NCBI GenBank assembly: GCA_029891385.1 | Contig: CM057225.1 | Span: 73,689,387 to 73,753,386 of the forward strand | DNA length: 64,000 nucleotides | Direction: 5' to 3' | DNA from: Erythroxylum novogranatense | Lineage: Eukaryota; Streptophyta; Magnoliopsida; Malpighiales; Erythroxylaceae | Part shown: positions 37,519-48,789 of the stretch, piece after piece | How positions within the stretch are numbered: position 1 is the first letter of the stretch | Layout of the letters: the number at the start of each line of letters is the position of its first letter | Translations under genes and position numbers: made by a program | Notes under the pieces: generated by a model | What the model saw: the letters and a program-made list of their open reading frames with translations, nothing else | Told to the model about the DNA's origin: nothing | Database searches by the model: none

Positions 37519-38084
37519 TAAAGCCAATCGCCTTGATATCTAATACCATAGGCGAGTACATGAGAATCAAAACTCTTCTGTGACAATGGATTTGTCAACG
37601 GATCAGCAATATTCATCTCTGTGGGAATTCTCTCTATCTGCACATCACCTCGACCAATGATCTCCCTGATTAGGTGATATCTGCGGAGTACGTGTTTGGA
37701 TCGTTGATGAGACCTTGGTTCCTTCGCCTGCCCAATAGCCCCATTGTTGTCACAATACAACTGTACGGGCCCATCACTGCTAGGAACCACACAAAGTCCA
37801 GTAATGAACTTCTTGATCCAAACGGCTTCGTTTGCTGCTTCTGAAGCGGCAATGTACTCTGCCTCGGTTGTTGAATCGACAGTCGTCTCTTGTTTGGAAC
37901 TCTTCCAACTAACTGCCCCACCATTCAGTGTGAATACGTAACCTGATTGGGATTTGGAATCATCCTTATCAGATTGGAAATTGGCATCTGTATACCCGCT
38001 CACTTTGAGATCTCCATCTCCATATATCAAGAAAACATCCTTAGTCCTTCGCAAGTACTTGAGGATATTCTTGATACTACCCAA
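37518..38084 (-). pseudogene. Copia RNase H domain
   Basis: Removes RNA from the RNA:DNA hybrid during reverse transcription. The minus strand shows KNILKYLRRTKDVFLIYG, GYTDANFQSDKDDSKSQSG, WKSSKQETTVDSTTEAEYIA, YCDNNGAIGQAKEPRSHQRS and HLIREIIGRGDVQIERI. The catalytic acidic residues (D in GYTDA, E in TEAEY, D in YCDN) are all present, and the frame is open for 188 codons to its stop at 37518. A frameshift at ~38080 removes a few residues at the join to RT (QSDLVRSFG to SIKNIL). Confidence 0.93.
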
Positions 38085-39129
38085 AGGACCTCACCAGATC
38101 CGATTGGTATCTGCTCGTAACACTTAGAGCATATGATACATCGGGTCTCGTACATAGCATAGCGTACATGATAGATCCTACCGCAGATGCATACGGGATC
38201 ATACTCATGCGCATCCTCTCATCTTGTGTCTTAGGACACATAGATTTCGAGAGTGTTATCCCATGAGTCACGGGAAGGTAACCTCTCTTGGATTGCTCCA
38301 TGCTAAACCTTTTTAGCATCTTGTCTATGTATGTTGATTGTGAAAGACCAATCAACCTTTTTGATCTATCTGTATAGATTCTTATCCCAAGGATATAAGT
38401 TGCTTCACCAAGGTCTTTCATAGCAAATTATTTGGACAACCAAATCTTGACTGATTGTAGCATAAAGACATCGTTTCCTAGTAATAATATGTCATCTACA
38501 TACAGCACAAGGAATACGATTGCAGTCCCATTAACCTTCTTATACACACAGTATTCATCCGCATTTTGTGAGAAACCAAACTCTTTGATTACCTCATCAA
38601 ATCGGATATTCCAACTCCTGGATGCTTGCTTCAATCCATAAATGGATTTCTGAAGCTTGCATACCTTTTCACCATCATAGGAGATGAAGTCGTCAGGTTC
38701 TGTCATATACACATCCTCAGCTAAATTTCCATTTAGGAAAGCTGTCTTCACATCCATTTGCCGTATCTCATAATCATAATGAGTGGCAATGGCTAGGAGT
38801 ATTCTAATGGATTTAAGCATTGCTACTGGGCTGAAGGTCTCGTCGTAGTCAACTCCTTGTCTTTGAAGAAAACCTTTAGCCACAAGCCTTGCTTTATAGG
38901 TAATCACATTACCATTCATGTCAGTTTTCTTTTTGAAAACTCATTTGCACCCTATGGGTTTGATTCCTTCGGGTGCCTCAACCAAAGTCCATACTTGGTT
39001 TTCATACATGGAATCCATTTCAGCATGCATGGCATGAAGCCATTTCTCAGACTCTGAACTCTTCAGAACCTGTTCATAGGTGGTAGGCTCATTATCTTCT
39101 ATGAGCAATACGTCATCTTGTTCATTCAC
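38077..39129 (-). pseudogene. Copia reverse transcriptase
   Basis: Blocks in order: WLHAMHAEMDSMYENQVWTL, GIKPIGCK*VFKKK, YKARLVAKGFLQRQGVDYDE, TFSPVAMLKSIRILLAIA, QMDVKTAFLNGNL (catalytic Asp), SIYGLKQASRSWNIRFDEV, FLVLYVDDILLLGND (YVDD catalytic pair), MKDLGEATYILGIRI and RPDVSYALSVTSRYQ. The full RT is there, but a TGA replaces the conserved Trp in GCKWVF (~38941) and a second stop lies before MKDLGE (~38425). Confidence 0.95.
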
Positions 39130-39483
39130 GAGAAATCCATATCTCTCGGGAATGTAACGTATCCCACGTGACCTACGAACTTCGTGTGTTGTAGAAGGTT
39201 GAACTATTACTTCATCTCGTATGAGTCACGCTTGAGTTCGTGTAATTGATCTGCGTCTGTTCGAGCATCTTGAACTTCTTCAAGCTCAATTTTCTCCCAC
39301 TGCCTTCTTGTAAAAGAAACTCTTTCTCTAAAGACAAAGCATGCTTCAAACAAACACCTTTGTTCCTCAAAGAAGGTAGAATTGATATCCCATTGTTTCT
39401 TTAGGATATCCTACGAACAAACACTTGTCAGACTTTGCATCAAGTTTATCTGACTGTGTCTGCTTCACATAAGCAAGACAACC

Positions 39484-40160
39484 TTAAACTTTCAAATGAG
39501 TAAGAAAGGGTCTTTTGTTAGTCCACATCTCATATGGAGTAACATCAACTGTCTTTGATGGAACTCTGTTTAGCAAGTAAACAACTGTCTCGAGTGCATA
39601 CCTCCAAAAGGATTTTGGTAACTTTGCAAAGCCCATCATTGATCGTACCATGTCTAACAAGGTCCGATTTCTCCTTTCTGCCACACCATTATGCTGTGGT
39701 GTGTAAGGAGGAGTCCATTGAGATAAAATCCCATTATCTCTGAGATAATCCAAAAACTGTTGGTCTTAGTATTCCCCACCACGATCAGATCGTAATGACT
39801 TGATACTTTTTCCAAGTTGGTTTTCTACTTCATTTTTGAATTGTTTGAACTTTTCAAATGCTTCAGATTTGTATCTCATCGATCAGTACCCATATCGAGA
39901 ATAATCATTGATAAAGGTAATGAAGTAAAGACAACCACTTCGGCATGGATGGACATCGACCACATACATCCGAATGTATTAGGTCTAATACTCCATTCGC
40001 CGCTCACCCTTTCCTTAAAGGGTAATTTAGTCATCTTGCCTAATAAACAAGATTCACATGTGTCATATGATTCATAATCAAATGACTCTAAACTTCCATT
40101 CTCATGGAGCTTAGCTATCGTCTCTCATTTATATGGCCAAGCGACAATGCCATAAGTAAG
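39484..40160 (-). pseudogene. Copia integrase (zinc-binding and catalytic core)
   Basis: Inserts element DNA into the host. The minus strand gives a frameshifted GAG-pre-integrase zinc region (HCRLGHINERR...CESCLLGKMTKLP) at ~40160-40015, then LIHSDVCG (first Asp), SIKSLRSDRGGEY (second Asp), and the intact block TPPYTPQHNGVAERRNRTLL (Glu), ending PYEMWTNKRP. The D-D-E triad can be read, but only the last ~89 codons are in one open frame; upstream parts lie in different frames. Confidence 0.85.
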
Positions 40161-40690
40161 TTGATTTTAAATTATCTCGTTTATGTCTTTTCGTGTCATT
40201 GACATTCATAATTGGATGTGACATATCTAATATGTAAATTCCATTGCATAATGTACCAAGCACCATAAAGCATTCCATTCAAACTAATAGAACAACCATT
40301 GTTACTAAAATCAAATAGAAACCATTTCTATTTAAACAAGAAATGTATAATATGTTCTTTGTTAATACAGTACAAAATAACAATCATCCAATTTAATTAC
40401 AAGCCTAGTGGGGAGTGACAAAAGTAAGTACCTACTGCTAATGCAAAGAACTCTTGCTCCATTTCCCACACGCAGTCTATCTCTCCTTCACGAGCTATCT
40501 CATCGTCCCCGAGGCCCGCATATCATTGCATATGTGTGAGCCACAACCGTATCTAATACCCATATGTCATGGTCGAAACAGATAACCTCAATGACAAACA
40601 TACCTAAAGAAGTCGAGGCATCTGATGCCTTCTTCTGCTTCAGTTCATCCAGATAGACTTTACGGTTTAAGCCCAAAGGCTGCCTTGCCA
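40161..40690 (-). pseudogene. Copia aspartic protease region, frameshifted
   Basis: The minus strand reads VYLDELKQKKASDASTSLG, then FDHDIWVLDT, the copia protease start where the active site DTG should follow; here the next bases are frameshifted (VLDTVVAH in place of a DTG-GCGSH type sequence). About 330 bp between this and the integrase zinc region are too decayed to read. Confidence 0.7.
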
Positions 40691-40932
40691 CAATGGAAGC
40701 AAGTTCCTTTGGTGCGCTCTTTGGTTTTCTTCTTGGTTGTACTTCCTACTTTCTGATCTTCATCAGAAGCATCACCAGCAGGTGAATCAGGAAGTAGAAC
40801 ATCTGGGACATATCCCAGTTCCTCAGACCTGAGAACAATTCTCAGATTTCTCAGCCAATCGAGAAAATTGGGTCCAGTTAATTTGTTCGAGTCCATAAGC
40901 GAGCGTAAGTTCACACTTGAAGTCATCTTCAA
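40660..40932 (-). pseudogene. Copia gag, internally deleted
   Basis: The minus strand starts MKMTSSVNLRSLMDSNKLTG, PNFLDWLRNLRIVLRSEELG (UBN2/DUF4219-type gag start), then after DSPAGDASDED jumps to KKKTKERTKGTCFHCGK, the CCHC zinc-knuckle start. About 150-200 residues of the normal gag core are missing between. The frame is open across the join. Confidence 0.85.
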
Positions 40933-41109
40933 TCAACCTTTAGGGAAAGAGAGAAAGAATGTAAGAATAGAATTACATGCATAACATAAGGACTTGAATG
41001 ACATGCATATGGCTCCTACTAGTTTCAAAGAATCCATAACCCTCAGTACGAATCCAAGAAACATTATGACAAAATGTCCTAGTGGGTCGATATCTGACGT
41101 TGCTAAGGA

Positions 41110-41500
41110 TAACCTTGGGTTTACCCAACAAGCCACCTTAGGTTAATCGGTAGGTATCGGTCATACCAATTGCATCATAGATATCCGACATTACTAAAAT
41201 GACCTTGGGTTTACCCAACAAGCCACCTTAGATCTATCGGCAGGTATCGGTCATACCATTTGCTTCATAGATGCAACTATCGACTAGTGCTATCAACTCG
41301 TGATGTATGCACACACATTGGGTTATCAACTCTTGATGCGCGTACATCTAATGCACACTACCCAATTTCGCCTCTGTCCACGTTGACCTTGAGTTTACTC
41401 AACAAATCAATGCTTCTAGGAAAAACCGACCCATTAATCCGAAAATCTTATTTTCATGGTTCGAACATATCCGTATAGAGCAAGCTTGGGTTTACCCAAC
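41110..41500. repeat. Four TTGGGTTTACCCAA-type hairpin repeats in the copia leader
   Basis: TTGGGTTTACCCAA at 41115, 41215 and 41486 and TTGAGTTTACTCAA at 41389. The 6-bp arms are kept complementary in the variant by paired changes. The first two lie in ~100-bp direct repeats (ACCTTGGGTTTACCCAACAA then GCCACCTTAG). Confidence 0.85.
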
Positions 41501-41765
41501 AACCCAACTCTATAAGAACTCTGGTTCTCTCCATATTAATGGAAGGCGTTAGTTTTCATATGATGTGTGAGGGTATTCGTGTCTCATCTTCTTCTTCTCA
41601 AGTCGTAGGATTATAGTCACCATGACTATATGGAATGAGTTAGGTATTTCATCAATCACATTGAGTCTATACCTAAAATCATCCATTATCCCACCTTCAA
41701 GATGTTGTTGTAGTCGATCGTGGTGCATGTTCTCGTGATGTGCATGTGCCATCGATTGAACTTGT

Positions 41766-41962
41766 GATAGTCGACTACTATAAGTTATTGTGCACGTTCG
41801 GTCATGATCGAACATGTTCCAGTCGACTAGGATGGATTACTGTGCACTTTCCAGTCGACTGGTGCATGTTCTAGTCGACTGGAATCTACTTTTCAATGAC
41901 CGTGTATGTTCTAATGATCGAATGAACGTCTTGATGACCGAACGTGTGCTAGTCGACTGGTT
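41766..41962. repeat. GTCGAC palindrome-word block in the copia leader
   Basis: GTCGAC cores at 41770, 41822, 41854, 41874 and 41952, including the perfect 12-bp palindrome CCAGTCGACTGG (41851-41862). Spacings are 52, 32, 20 and 78 bp. Confidence 0.85.
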
Positions 41963-43068
41963 TTTGGCCTGCTCTCTAATTGACTAATTTCTCAATCCAT
42001 GTAGATCAAATTCACAATACCAAGTGTAATATCCTTTATTATGATGTACCAATGAAACACTTTCATTGTTCCATGCTTACCATATATAGTCAAACTATAC
42101 ATGAAACTTGAAATTGATGAATACACTCTTATTCATTTAGATTTTCAAATAATTTGAGAATATCAAATTATCACCCTAAGTATCTCTAGGTAGTGTAAAC
42201 TTTATCAAGACTACTTCGGCACATGTCACAAAATTTGTGACGGCCAAAACAATCAAGATAAGGGAATATACTAACGAGACGCTAATGAGACACATTTGAC
42301 ATCCTAAATTGTTTGGAAACCCGATTTCAAGAAAATCATTTAGGCAAGCATACAACATCAATTTAACACATTTTTAATCACATTAAAAATGATCCAAGGC
42401 ATTGGAATTAAGAAATACACAATTTTTCATTTCAAACAAAACAACTCCAGCAACTTTCTCAAAACTGCCAAGCTCTGTGTTTTGCTTGAAAAGCTCATTG
42501 AAACAATTTCAATAAATTTTGAGAAAATTACAGAGGTTACAACATGTTCCCAACATGCTTCATGAATTTTTTCAGGATTTATTTCCATCAAAAACTCAAC
42601 CAACCTCAGCAACAAAGCCAATGTAGAATATGTGTTCCTCAACACAATTATTCCCAACAGCACACAATAAATTCTCAAATAAATAGTAAATCACCTTGAA
42701 AACATTTTTCCATTCTCATAGACATTCATAAACATCTTAGAGACATATTGGTGAAAGAAAATCTGAAAAACAATTTTTTTACAATTTATTCTCGAATTTA
42801 TAAGCATGCCAGTTCAAGGAATGTGCACAAAGACAACAACCAGAACATTAGGGAATAAATTAGCAAAACCATATCAAATCACATTGATAAATCCCGAGCT
42901 TCCACAGACACATGCAAAAACATCTTGTGAACATATCTGGGCAAGAAAATTTCGAAAAAAAGATTTCTATACTGAATTCGAAATTCACACAATCAACATG
43001 CATCATTGTCACAAGCAATAGGCAACTCCGACCTAGTCATGGTTTCATTGTTATATACAACACAAGTG

Positions 43069-43081
43069 GCTCTGATACCAC
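43069..43081 (-). other. Copia primer-binding site (initiator tRNA-Met)
   Basis: The plus strand GCTCTGATACCAC is the complement of the PBS TGGTATCAGAGC, one base from the LTR. It matches the 3' end of plant initiator tRNA-Met. Confidence 0.93.
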
Positions 43082-44937
43082 TGTAGGAAAATCCCGGTGT
43101 GAGCATCACATACCCACAGTGCGGAAAACAAAAATTTTTGTTCCAGGACCTTCCCGAAAGCCAGGATCCATGTGTCTATACAACAAACTCAAACCATAAC
43201 GGCCAAAGGAGACCGTCTCTAACGGTATCCACGCAGAGATCGGAGAACCTAACCGGGGCAAACCTTTTGACCCAGGAATAGTTAGAATAAATTAAAGAGT
43301 GCTAGCTCTTACCTTTGTCCTTGGAGAGCTTGGAATCACAATGAAGAAGAAGAACTTGCTTGGAGATCGTGGGAGAGAAGAGAAAACTTAGGATTTTCTC
43401 AAAATCCTCTCTTCCTCTTTCCTTTCTCTCAAAGCCAACGAACTCTCAAGAGTTTTTTTGTCTTAGGATTTTTAAAACCCTATTAAAACCAACGACATAC
43501 ACATCTTTCATCTTCATTTTTCATGATTTTGTCTTTTAGCCATTTAATTCATTAATGACTAAGCATGAAAGGAGAAGGTTCTCCTCCTTTCCACGTATAA
43601 CATATATATATAGAATTAATTAATTAATTATATTAATTAATTAATTACTTAATTAATTAATTAATTATATATATATATAAATGCTGAAGTGGTCCAGTCA
43701 CACTGGGGTCGGTCCTACCGGCCTACCGGGTCCCGGTATGGGAAAAACTCCCGGAAATATTTTTCAGCAATATCGATGTCGCGATCTCATCGGGACATAT
43801 CTCGATCTCATCGGGATCCATTTAGTCCGATTGCTCTCCATATATTGGATCTCTATCCAAAACTATTTTACGAGTTCTCCGAGACACTCTTATGCGTGTG
43901 ACCCATTAGGTTCTCGGTTATTTTGGCCACTTAGATTAACATTTAATCTAAGCAAGTCATGAGCGGTATCTAGCAACACATCATGACCCCCAATTGACCG
44001 AAAAGTAATTGGTTTGACGAATGAACATGTATTCATCATGAACCATATCACGAACCTTTCCATAGACAATTACCGTGCAATTCGTCCTTTCACCATGCTA
44101 TACCCCACTTGGTTATGAGAATGGGCAAAGTGTCAACTCTTACTAGACTGACTAAGTCAAATCTAGTCCAGTGATATCGCTTCTTGTCTGGGACTCATTA
44201 CTTAATATGTCATCAAGACACTCTTCATGACATATATGTCTCGCCGAGACTTTCAAGTAATGACCCGACAAGAGGCCATGGATATCATCTTCGCTATCAC
44301 GTAGTGGTGAATCCTCTATTGGCTACTCAATTACCTTCAATACCTCAAGTTGCACCCAAGCACCACCCTATGAGCGACCTCTCGAAGGCAACAAGGAATG
44401 GAGTTAAAGCACAGAATTAGTATCCAAGATATCCTTGAGCACCTCAAGTCTAAGGATACTTGCACCATTGCTATGATGAGATTATCACTGAAATTTAGAA
44501 TAGGACATCCATGTGAGGATCTCATAGCAGGTCATCCAATGTACTTACTACCTCTAGTAAGCATCCACATCTCAACCCTAAATATCTCATATTTATAGTT
44601 TCTGAGATCCACTGCTTGATCAAATCAAGGAGCTTGAGATGTGCTAGTCTTTCCGGATTACCGATGTCCAGTCTCAGTAATCCTATGACTAGGGATAATT
44701 TAGATACTGACATAATTGCACATGATAGGAATCTCAGTATTATGATCACATCATAATTTCCTTCATGCGATGTCATATATCATGGACTTTATTAATTTGC
44801 TTATTGATCAATATCAGTTCATATATAATGAACAACAACGTAATGAAATATGTCTTTCTTTCTTTATTCATAAAGACTGTACATGAAGTTGTACAAAATG
44901 CGCTAAAGGCGATTACCTTCAGGGCACTACTCTAACA
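43082..44937 (-). mobile_element. Copia 5' LTR (1856 bp)
   Basis: Partner of 35701-37503. The 53-bp size difference comes mainly from an expanded AATT/TA microsatellite (43603-43680) and a short duplication (ATCTCATCGGGA twice near 43785-43815). Confidence 0.95.
43603..43680. repeat. AATT/TA microsatellite in the copia 5' LTR
   Basis: TATATATA, then repeated TTAATTAA units, then TATATATATA. The equivalent tract in the 3' LTR (36219-36262) is about half as long. Confidence 0.9.
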
Positions 44938-44942
44938 GTTAC

Positions 44943-45739
44943 TACAAAAGAAATTGCCACAAAATTTTTGGAATTTCTGTTGTGCTTCTCTTGTGCGGAC
45001 AACGTGTTTACAATGGAATCTTAGAACTCCAAAATGCCATCAACGAATGTGAAACGCAGCTTCTATTGTGCCTGATGGAGAGCAAGGGACGACGATGCAC
45101 AGACACATAACAAGTAGCTAAAATACAAATGCTTTGGCCAAGATGCAATTAAATAGGGTCAACGTGTGAAGAGTATATTGGGATCAAAAACCCCAAGCTA
45201 AATCGGCACATCAAAGCATGCAGAGGAGTGGAGGCTAGGAGTTTTAAGAAGAGTGAGTAACGGTGGCAAACGTTTATTTGTCACTTCATTGAATAGTAAC
45301 ATTGAGAGAGTCACAGAGACTCTGCATGGAGAGAGTTTTTTACAAATTAAAAATAAATCAAAAAGAAAGAAAAAACTAAAAACTAAAAACTAAAAAGTTA
45401 AAAGTTAAAATTTTTATTTTTAAACGAAAAAACTAGAAAATAAAAACGAAAGTAACACCTAGGAACAAAAGTGTTGCATTTTTATGAAGATTTGCATGCT
45501 CACCTTTTAGAAACGAAAACAACGCCCAAGGAGATATGTGATGGACAATTAATAGATTAATGGACAACTGTTTAATGAATCTTCACAAAATGGGGCCAAA
45601 ACAATGTAACTTTTTAAAAAAACTAAGATAAATAAAATGAAATGAAAAAAATGAAGAAAAACTTAAATTAAAATAAATCTTGAAGTGCCTCTCAAGAGCG
45701 CTTCTTTAATGTCATATTAGCTAGACAAAAATCATTAAC
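44943..45739 (-). other. Athila spacer between integrase and the downstream ORF
   Basis: AT-rich, with A-rich runs. No protein recognised. It is continuous with the Athila sequence at <35696 once the copia insertion is removed. Confidence 0.6.
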
Positions 45740-47040
45740 TTACTCAGAGTAAACTGGCTCAACCAGTTCAATTTCTTCCACTGTTTCAACTTGTAAATTC
45801 TCATAGTACGGTTTCAATCGATGTCCATTAACTTTAAATACTTTAAAAGTGTCCAAACTCTGAATTTCAACTGCACAATGTGAGAAAACATTAGTAACAA
45901 CAAATGGACCTATCCAACGAGATCGTAGTTTACCAGGAAAGAGCTTTAGTTTAGAGTGATAAAGAAGGACCTTTTGTCCTATGGAAAATTCTTTTCTAAT
46001 TAAGATTTCGTCGTTAAAGGCCTTAGGCTTTTCTTTATAGATTTTTGCACTCTCATAAGCTTCATTACGTATCTCTTCCAACTCTTGCAATTGTAATTTT
46101 CGATTAATTCCAACCTCAGTTAAATCCAAATTGCATTGTTTGACAGCCCAGTAAGCCTTATGTTCCAATTCTACAGGTAAGTGACAAGGTTTTTCGAATA
46201 CTAACCTGTATGGCGACATACCAATAGGAGTTTTATATGCTGTCCTGTACGCCCATAACGCGTCGTCTAAACGCAAACTCCAATCCTTTCTGTTAGGATT
46301 AACCACTTTCTCCAAAATTGATTTGATTTTCCTGTTAGAAACTTCAGCTTGTCCACTTTTCTGGGAATGGTATGCTGTTTAAGTTCGATGTGTAACACCA
46401 TATTTCTTCAATAAAACCTCAACAATTTGATTACAAAAATGAGTCACACAGTCACTGATTATTGCTTTAGGCACTCCAAACCTAACAAAAATATGAGATT
46501 TAACAAAATCAACAACATCTTTAGCATTATCAGTATGAGTAGCCTTAGCTTTAACCCATTTTAAAACATAATCCATAGCAATGATAATATATGTCTTACC
46601 AAAAGATGAAGGAAAACGACCCATAAAATCAATTCCCCACACATCAAAAATTTCACATACCAGGATATTCGTGAGCAACATTTGATTTTTTGGTCCTAAA
46701 CCACCTGTTCTTTAACATCGATCACAAGACTTGCAAAATATATAAGCATCATAAAATAGTTTAGGCCAAAACAAACCACATTCAAGCACTTTATGGGCTG
46801 CCCTTCTAGGAACAAAGTGTCCACCACATGTAAAAAAATGGCAAAATTTCAATATAGAAGGGATCTCATCATCAGATACACATCGCCTAATAATTTGATC
46901 AGAACAATATTTCCACAGATGTGGCTCATCCTATGCATAATATTTAGCCTCTCTTTTCATTTTATCTTTTTTAGCTCGTGATAAAGTACTAGGTAAAGAC
47001 TTGGTAATCAGAAAATTGACTATGTCAGCATACCAAGGTG
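45740..47040 (-). pseudogene. Athila integrase
   Basis: The minus strand shows a decayed zinc-binding part (HLWKYCSDQIIRRCVSDDE, CGGHFVPRRAAHKVLECGLF, CKSCDRC) at ~46940-46715, a catalytic core from ~46681: VWGIDFMGRFPSSFGKTYII (first Asp), VPKAIISDCVTHFCN (second Asp), then after a stop at ~46380 [20 protein letters not shown] (Glu). The C-terminal part is open for 191 codons: [40 protein letters not shown] and [18 protein letters not shown], ending PVYSE. The D-D-E triad is readable. Typical Athila style; dead because of stops. Confidence 0.9.
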
Positions 47041-47077
47041 TTACCTGTTGTGTGGCGAATAAATGTTCATATGGAAA

Positions 47078-47368
47078 TTAATCCTTCAGGTTGTCTGAAG
47101 TTGGGTCTAGATGGATATGACTAAGTTGATCTGCAACCAGATTTTCAGTTCCTTTTTTGTCCCATATCTCCACATCAAATTCTTGCAGTATTAGAATCCA
47201 ACGAATAAGACGTGGCTTTGCTTCCTTTTTGGACAAAAAATACTTCAATGCAGCATGGTCAGAATAAACTATGACATATGTGCCCAACAAATATGAACGA
47301 AACTTCTCTAGCCTAAAAACAACAACCAATAATTCTTTTTTTTGTTGTTGAATAGTTTTTCTGGGCAT
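47078..47368 (-). pseudogene. Athila RNase H domain
   Basis: The minus strand reads [40 protein letters not shown] and [20 protein letters not shown], then [14 protein letters not shown]: the Ty3/gypsy RNase H order ending in VADQLS. It is joined to RT by a frameshift at ~47340. Confidence 0.9.
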
Positions 47369-48714
47369 CGTTGAGCATCATCGAAGCATAGTAAATCACA
47401 TGTGGCGCTCTATTCATTCTTTGCCCCAGAACAACACCTAACACATAGTTGCTTGCATCGCACATTATCTCAAATGGAAGACTCCAATATGGGGGCCGAA
47501 TTATTGGAGCGAAGATTAGCTTCTCTTCTAATTCATCGAATGTTTTCCTATATGCTTCGTCAAACTTGAACTCCACATCTTTTTGAAGTAACTTGCATAA
47601 AGCTTGAGTGGTCTTCAAAAAATCTTTGATAAAGCATCGATAGAAACCTGCATGTCCAAGAAAAGAACGAACTTCCCATACATTTACAAGGTAAGGAAGA
47701 GATTTAATGATTTCTATCTTAGCCTTATCAACCTCAATTCCCTTAGAAGACAATACATTGCTTAAGATTATCCCTTGATCAACCATAAAGTGGCATTTTT
47801 CATAATTTAGAATCAAATTATTTTCAATGTAACGTTTCAAAAATTTTTCAAGGTTAATCAAGCAAGTATAAAAAAACTCACCATAAACTGTAAAGTCGTC
47901 CATAAAAACTTCAATGCAGTCATCCATATGATCAGAGAAAATACTTACCATAAACCTTTGGAACGTGACAGGTGCATTACATAGTCTAAAAGGCATTCTT
48001 CAAGACGCAAAGGTGCCAAAAGGGCATGTGAAAGTCATTTTGTCTTAGTCCTTTGGTGCAACAAAAATTTGGTGATAACCTGAGTAACCATCTAAACAAC
48101 AATAATGAGTTTTCCTTGTAACTTTTTTAAGCATCTGGTCAATAAAAGGAAGTGGAAAATGATCTTTACGAGTAATCGAATTTAACTTTCGGTAATCGAC
48201 ACAAACCCTCCACCCATTTTACACTAGGTACCAATTCACCTGACGTGTTCTCCACCACGGTTACTCCAGTTTTCTTAGGAACCACTTGTACTAGACTTAC
48301 CCATTTACTATTTGAAATTGGATAGATTATTCCAGCATCGAGGAGCTTTAAAATCTCCTTCTTGACTACCTCCATCATTGGTGGTTTCAATCTTCGTTAA
48401 GGTTGTCTTGTTTCCTTAGCTCCATCTTCCAATAGATTTTGGTGCATATCAATTGATGGGCTAATCCCTTTCAAATCTGCCACAGTCCATCCAAAAGAAT
48501 CTCTATAATTTTTCAACATACTTAATAATTGTGTTTCCTGCAAAGATGTCAGTGTGCTCCAAATAGTAACAGGAAGAGTTTCATGCTCACCTAAATACAC
48601 ATATTTCAAGTTACCTGGAAGAGCCTTCAACTCCAATTTTGGTGGCTGTATGAGAGATGGAAACAACTTCGAATTATTTCTATTTAGTTCTAGAAAATGT
48701 ACCTGTTCCTCCAA
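47313..48714 (-). pseudogene. Athila reverse transcriptase
   Basis: From 48714: linker with YVYLGEHETLPVTIWS, then RRLKPPMMEVVKKEILKLLD, AGIIYPISNSKWVSLVQVVP and KKTGVTVVENTSGELVP, a frameshifted middle part (~48165-48000), then MPFRLCNAPVTFQRFMVSIF, IEVFMDDFTVYG (F-M-D-D catalytic pair) and VRSFLGHAGFYRCFIKDF. Order and motifs match Athila. The first catalytic-Asp block is in a different frame and poorly kept. Confidence 0.9.
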
Positions 48715-48789
48715 GAATTTGCTCTGCTATAAAATCTAGATAGTGGTATCTAACTCTTCAGGAATGACAAGATAATTGGCTAGTGTTTT

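Larger units (their letters stand above)
40933..43064 (-). other. Copia 5' leader, non-coding
   Basis: About 2.1 kb between the PBS and gag. It carries two sets of self-complementary repeats: TTGGGTTTACCCAA-type hairpins at 41115-41499 and GTCGAC word pairs at 41768-41960. A second short CTG-rich/AT part to 43064 holds no protein with recognisable similarity. A leader this long is unusual for copia. Confidence 0.7.
35701..44937 (-). mobile_element. Complete Ty1/copia retrotransposon (9237 bp)
   Basis: Two LTRs in direct orientation (43082-44937 upstream, 35701-37503 downstream on the minus strand), each TG...CA. Perfect target duplication GTTAC at 35696-35700 and 44938-44942. One base from the upstream LTR is the PBS TGGTATCAGAGC (complement of 43069-43080). 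A polypurine tract AAGTGGGAGAT abuts the downstream LTR. Gene order gag, protease, integrase, RT, RNase H defines Ty1/copia. The RT and RNase H sequence style resembles the Tork/Angela group (inference). Stops, frameshifts and a shortened gag mean it is not autonomous. It is inserted in the Athila element. Confidence 0.96.

Noticed and set aside
40161..43064. Possible tRNA or other host gene in the copia leader
   Set aside because: No cloverleaf or domain could be recognised; the TGGTATCAGAGC match is the retroelement PBS and not a tRNA gene.
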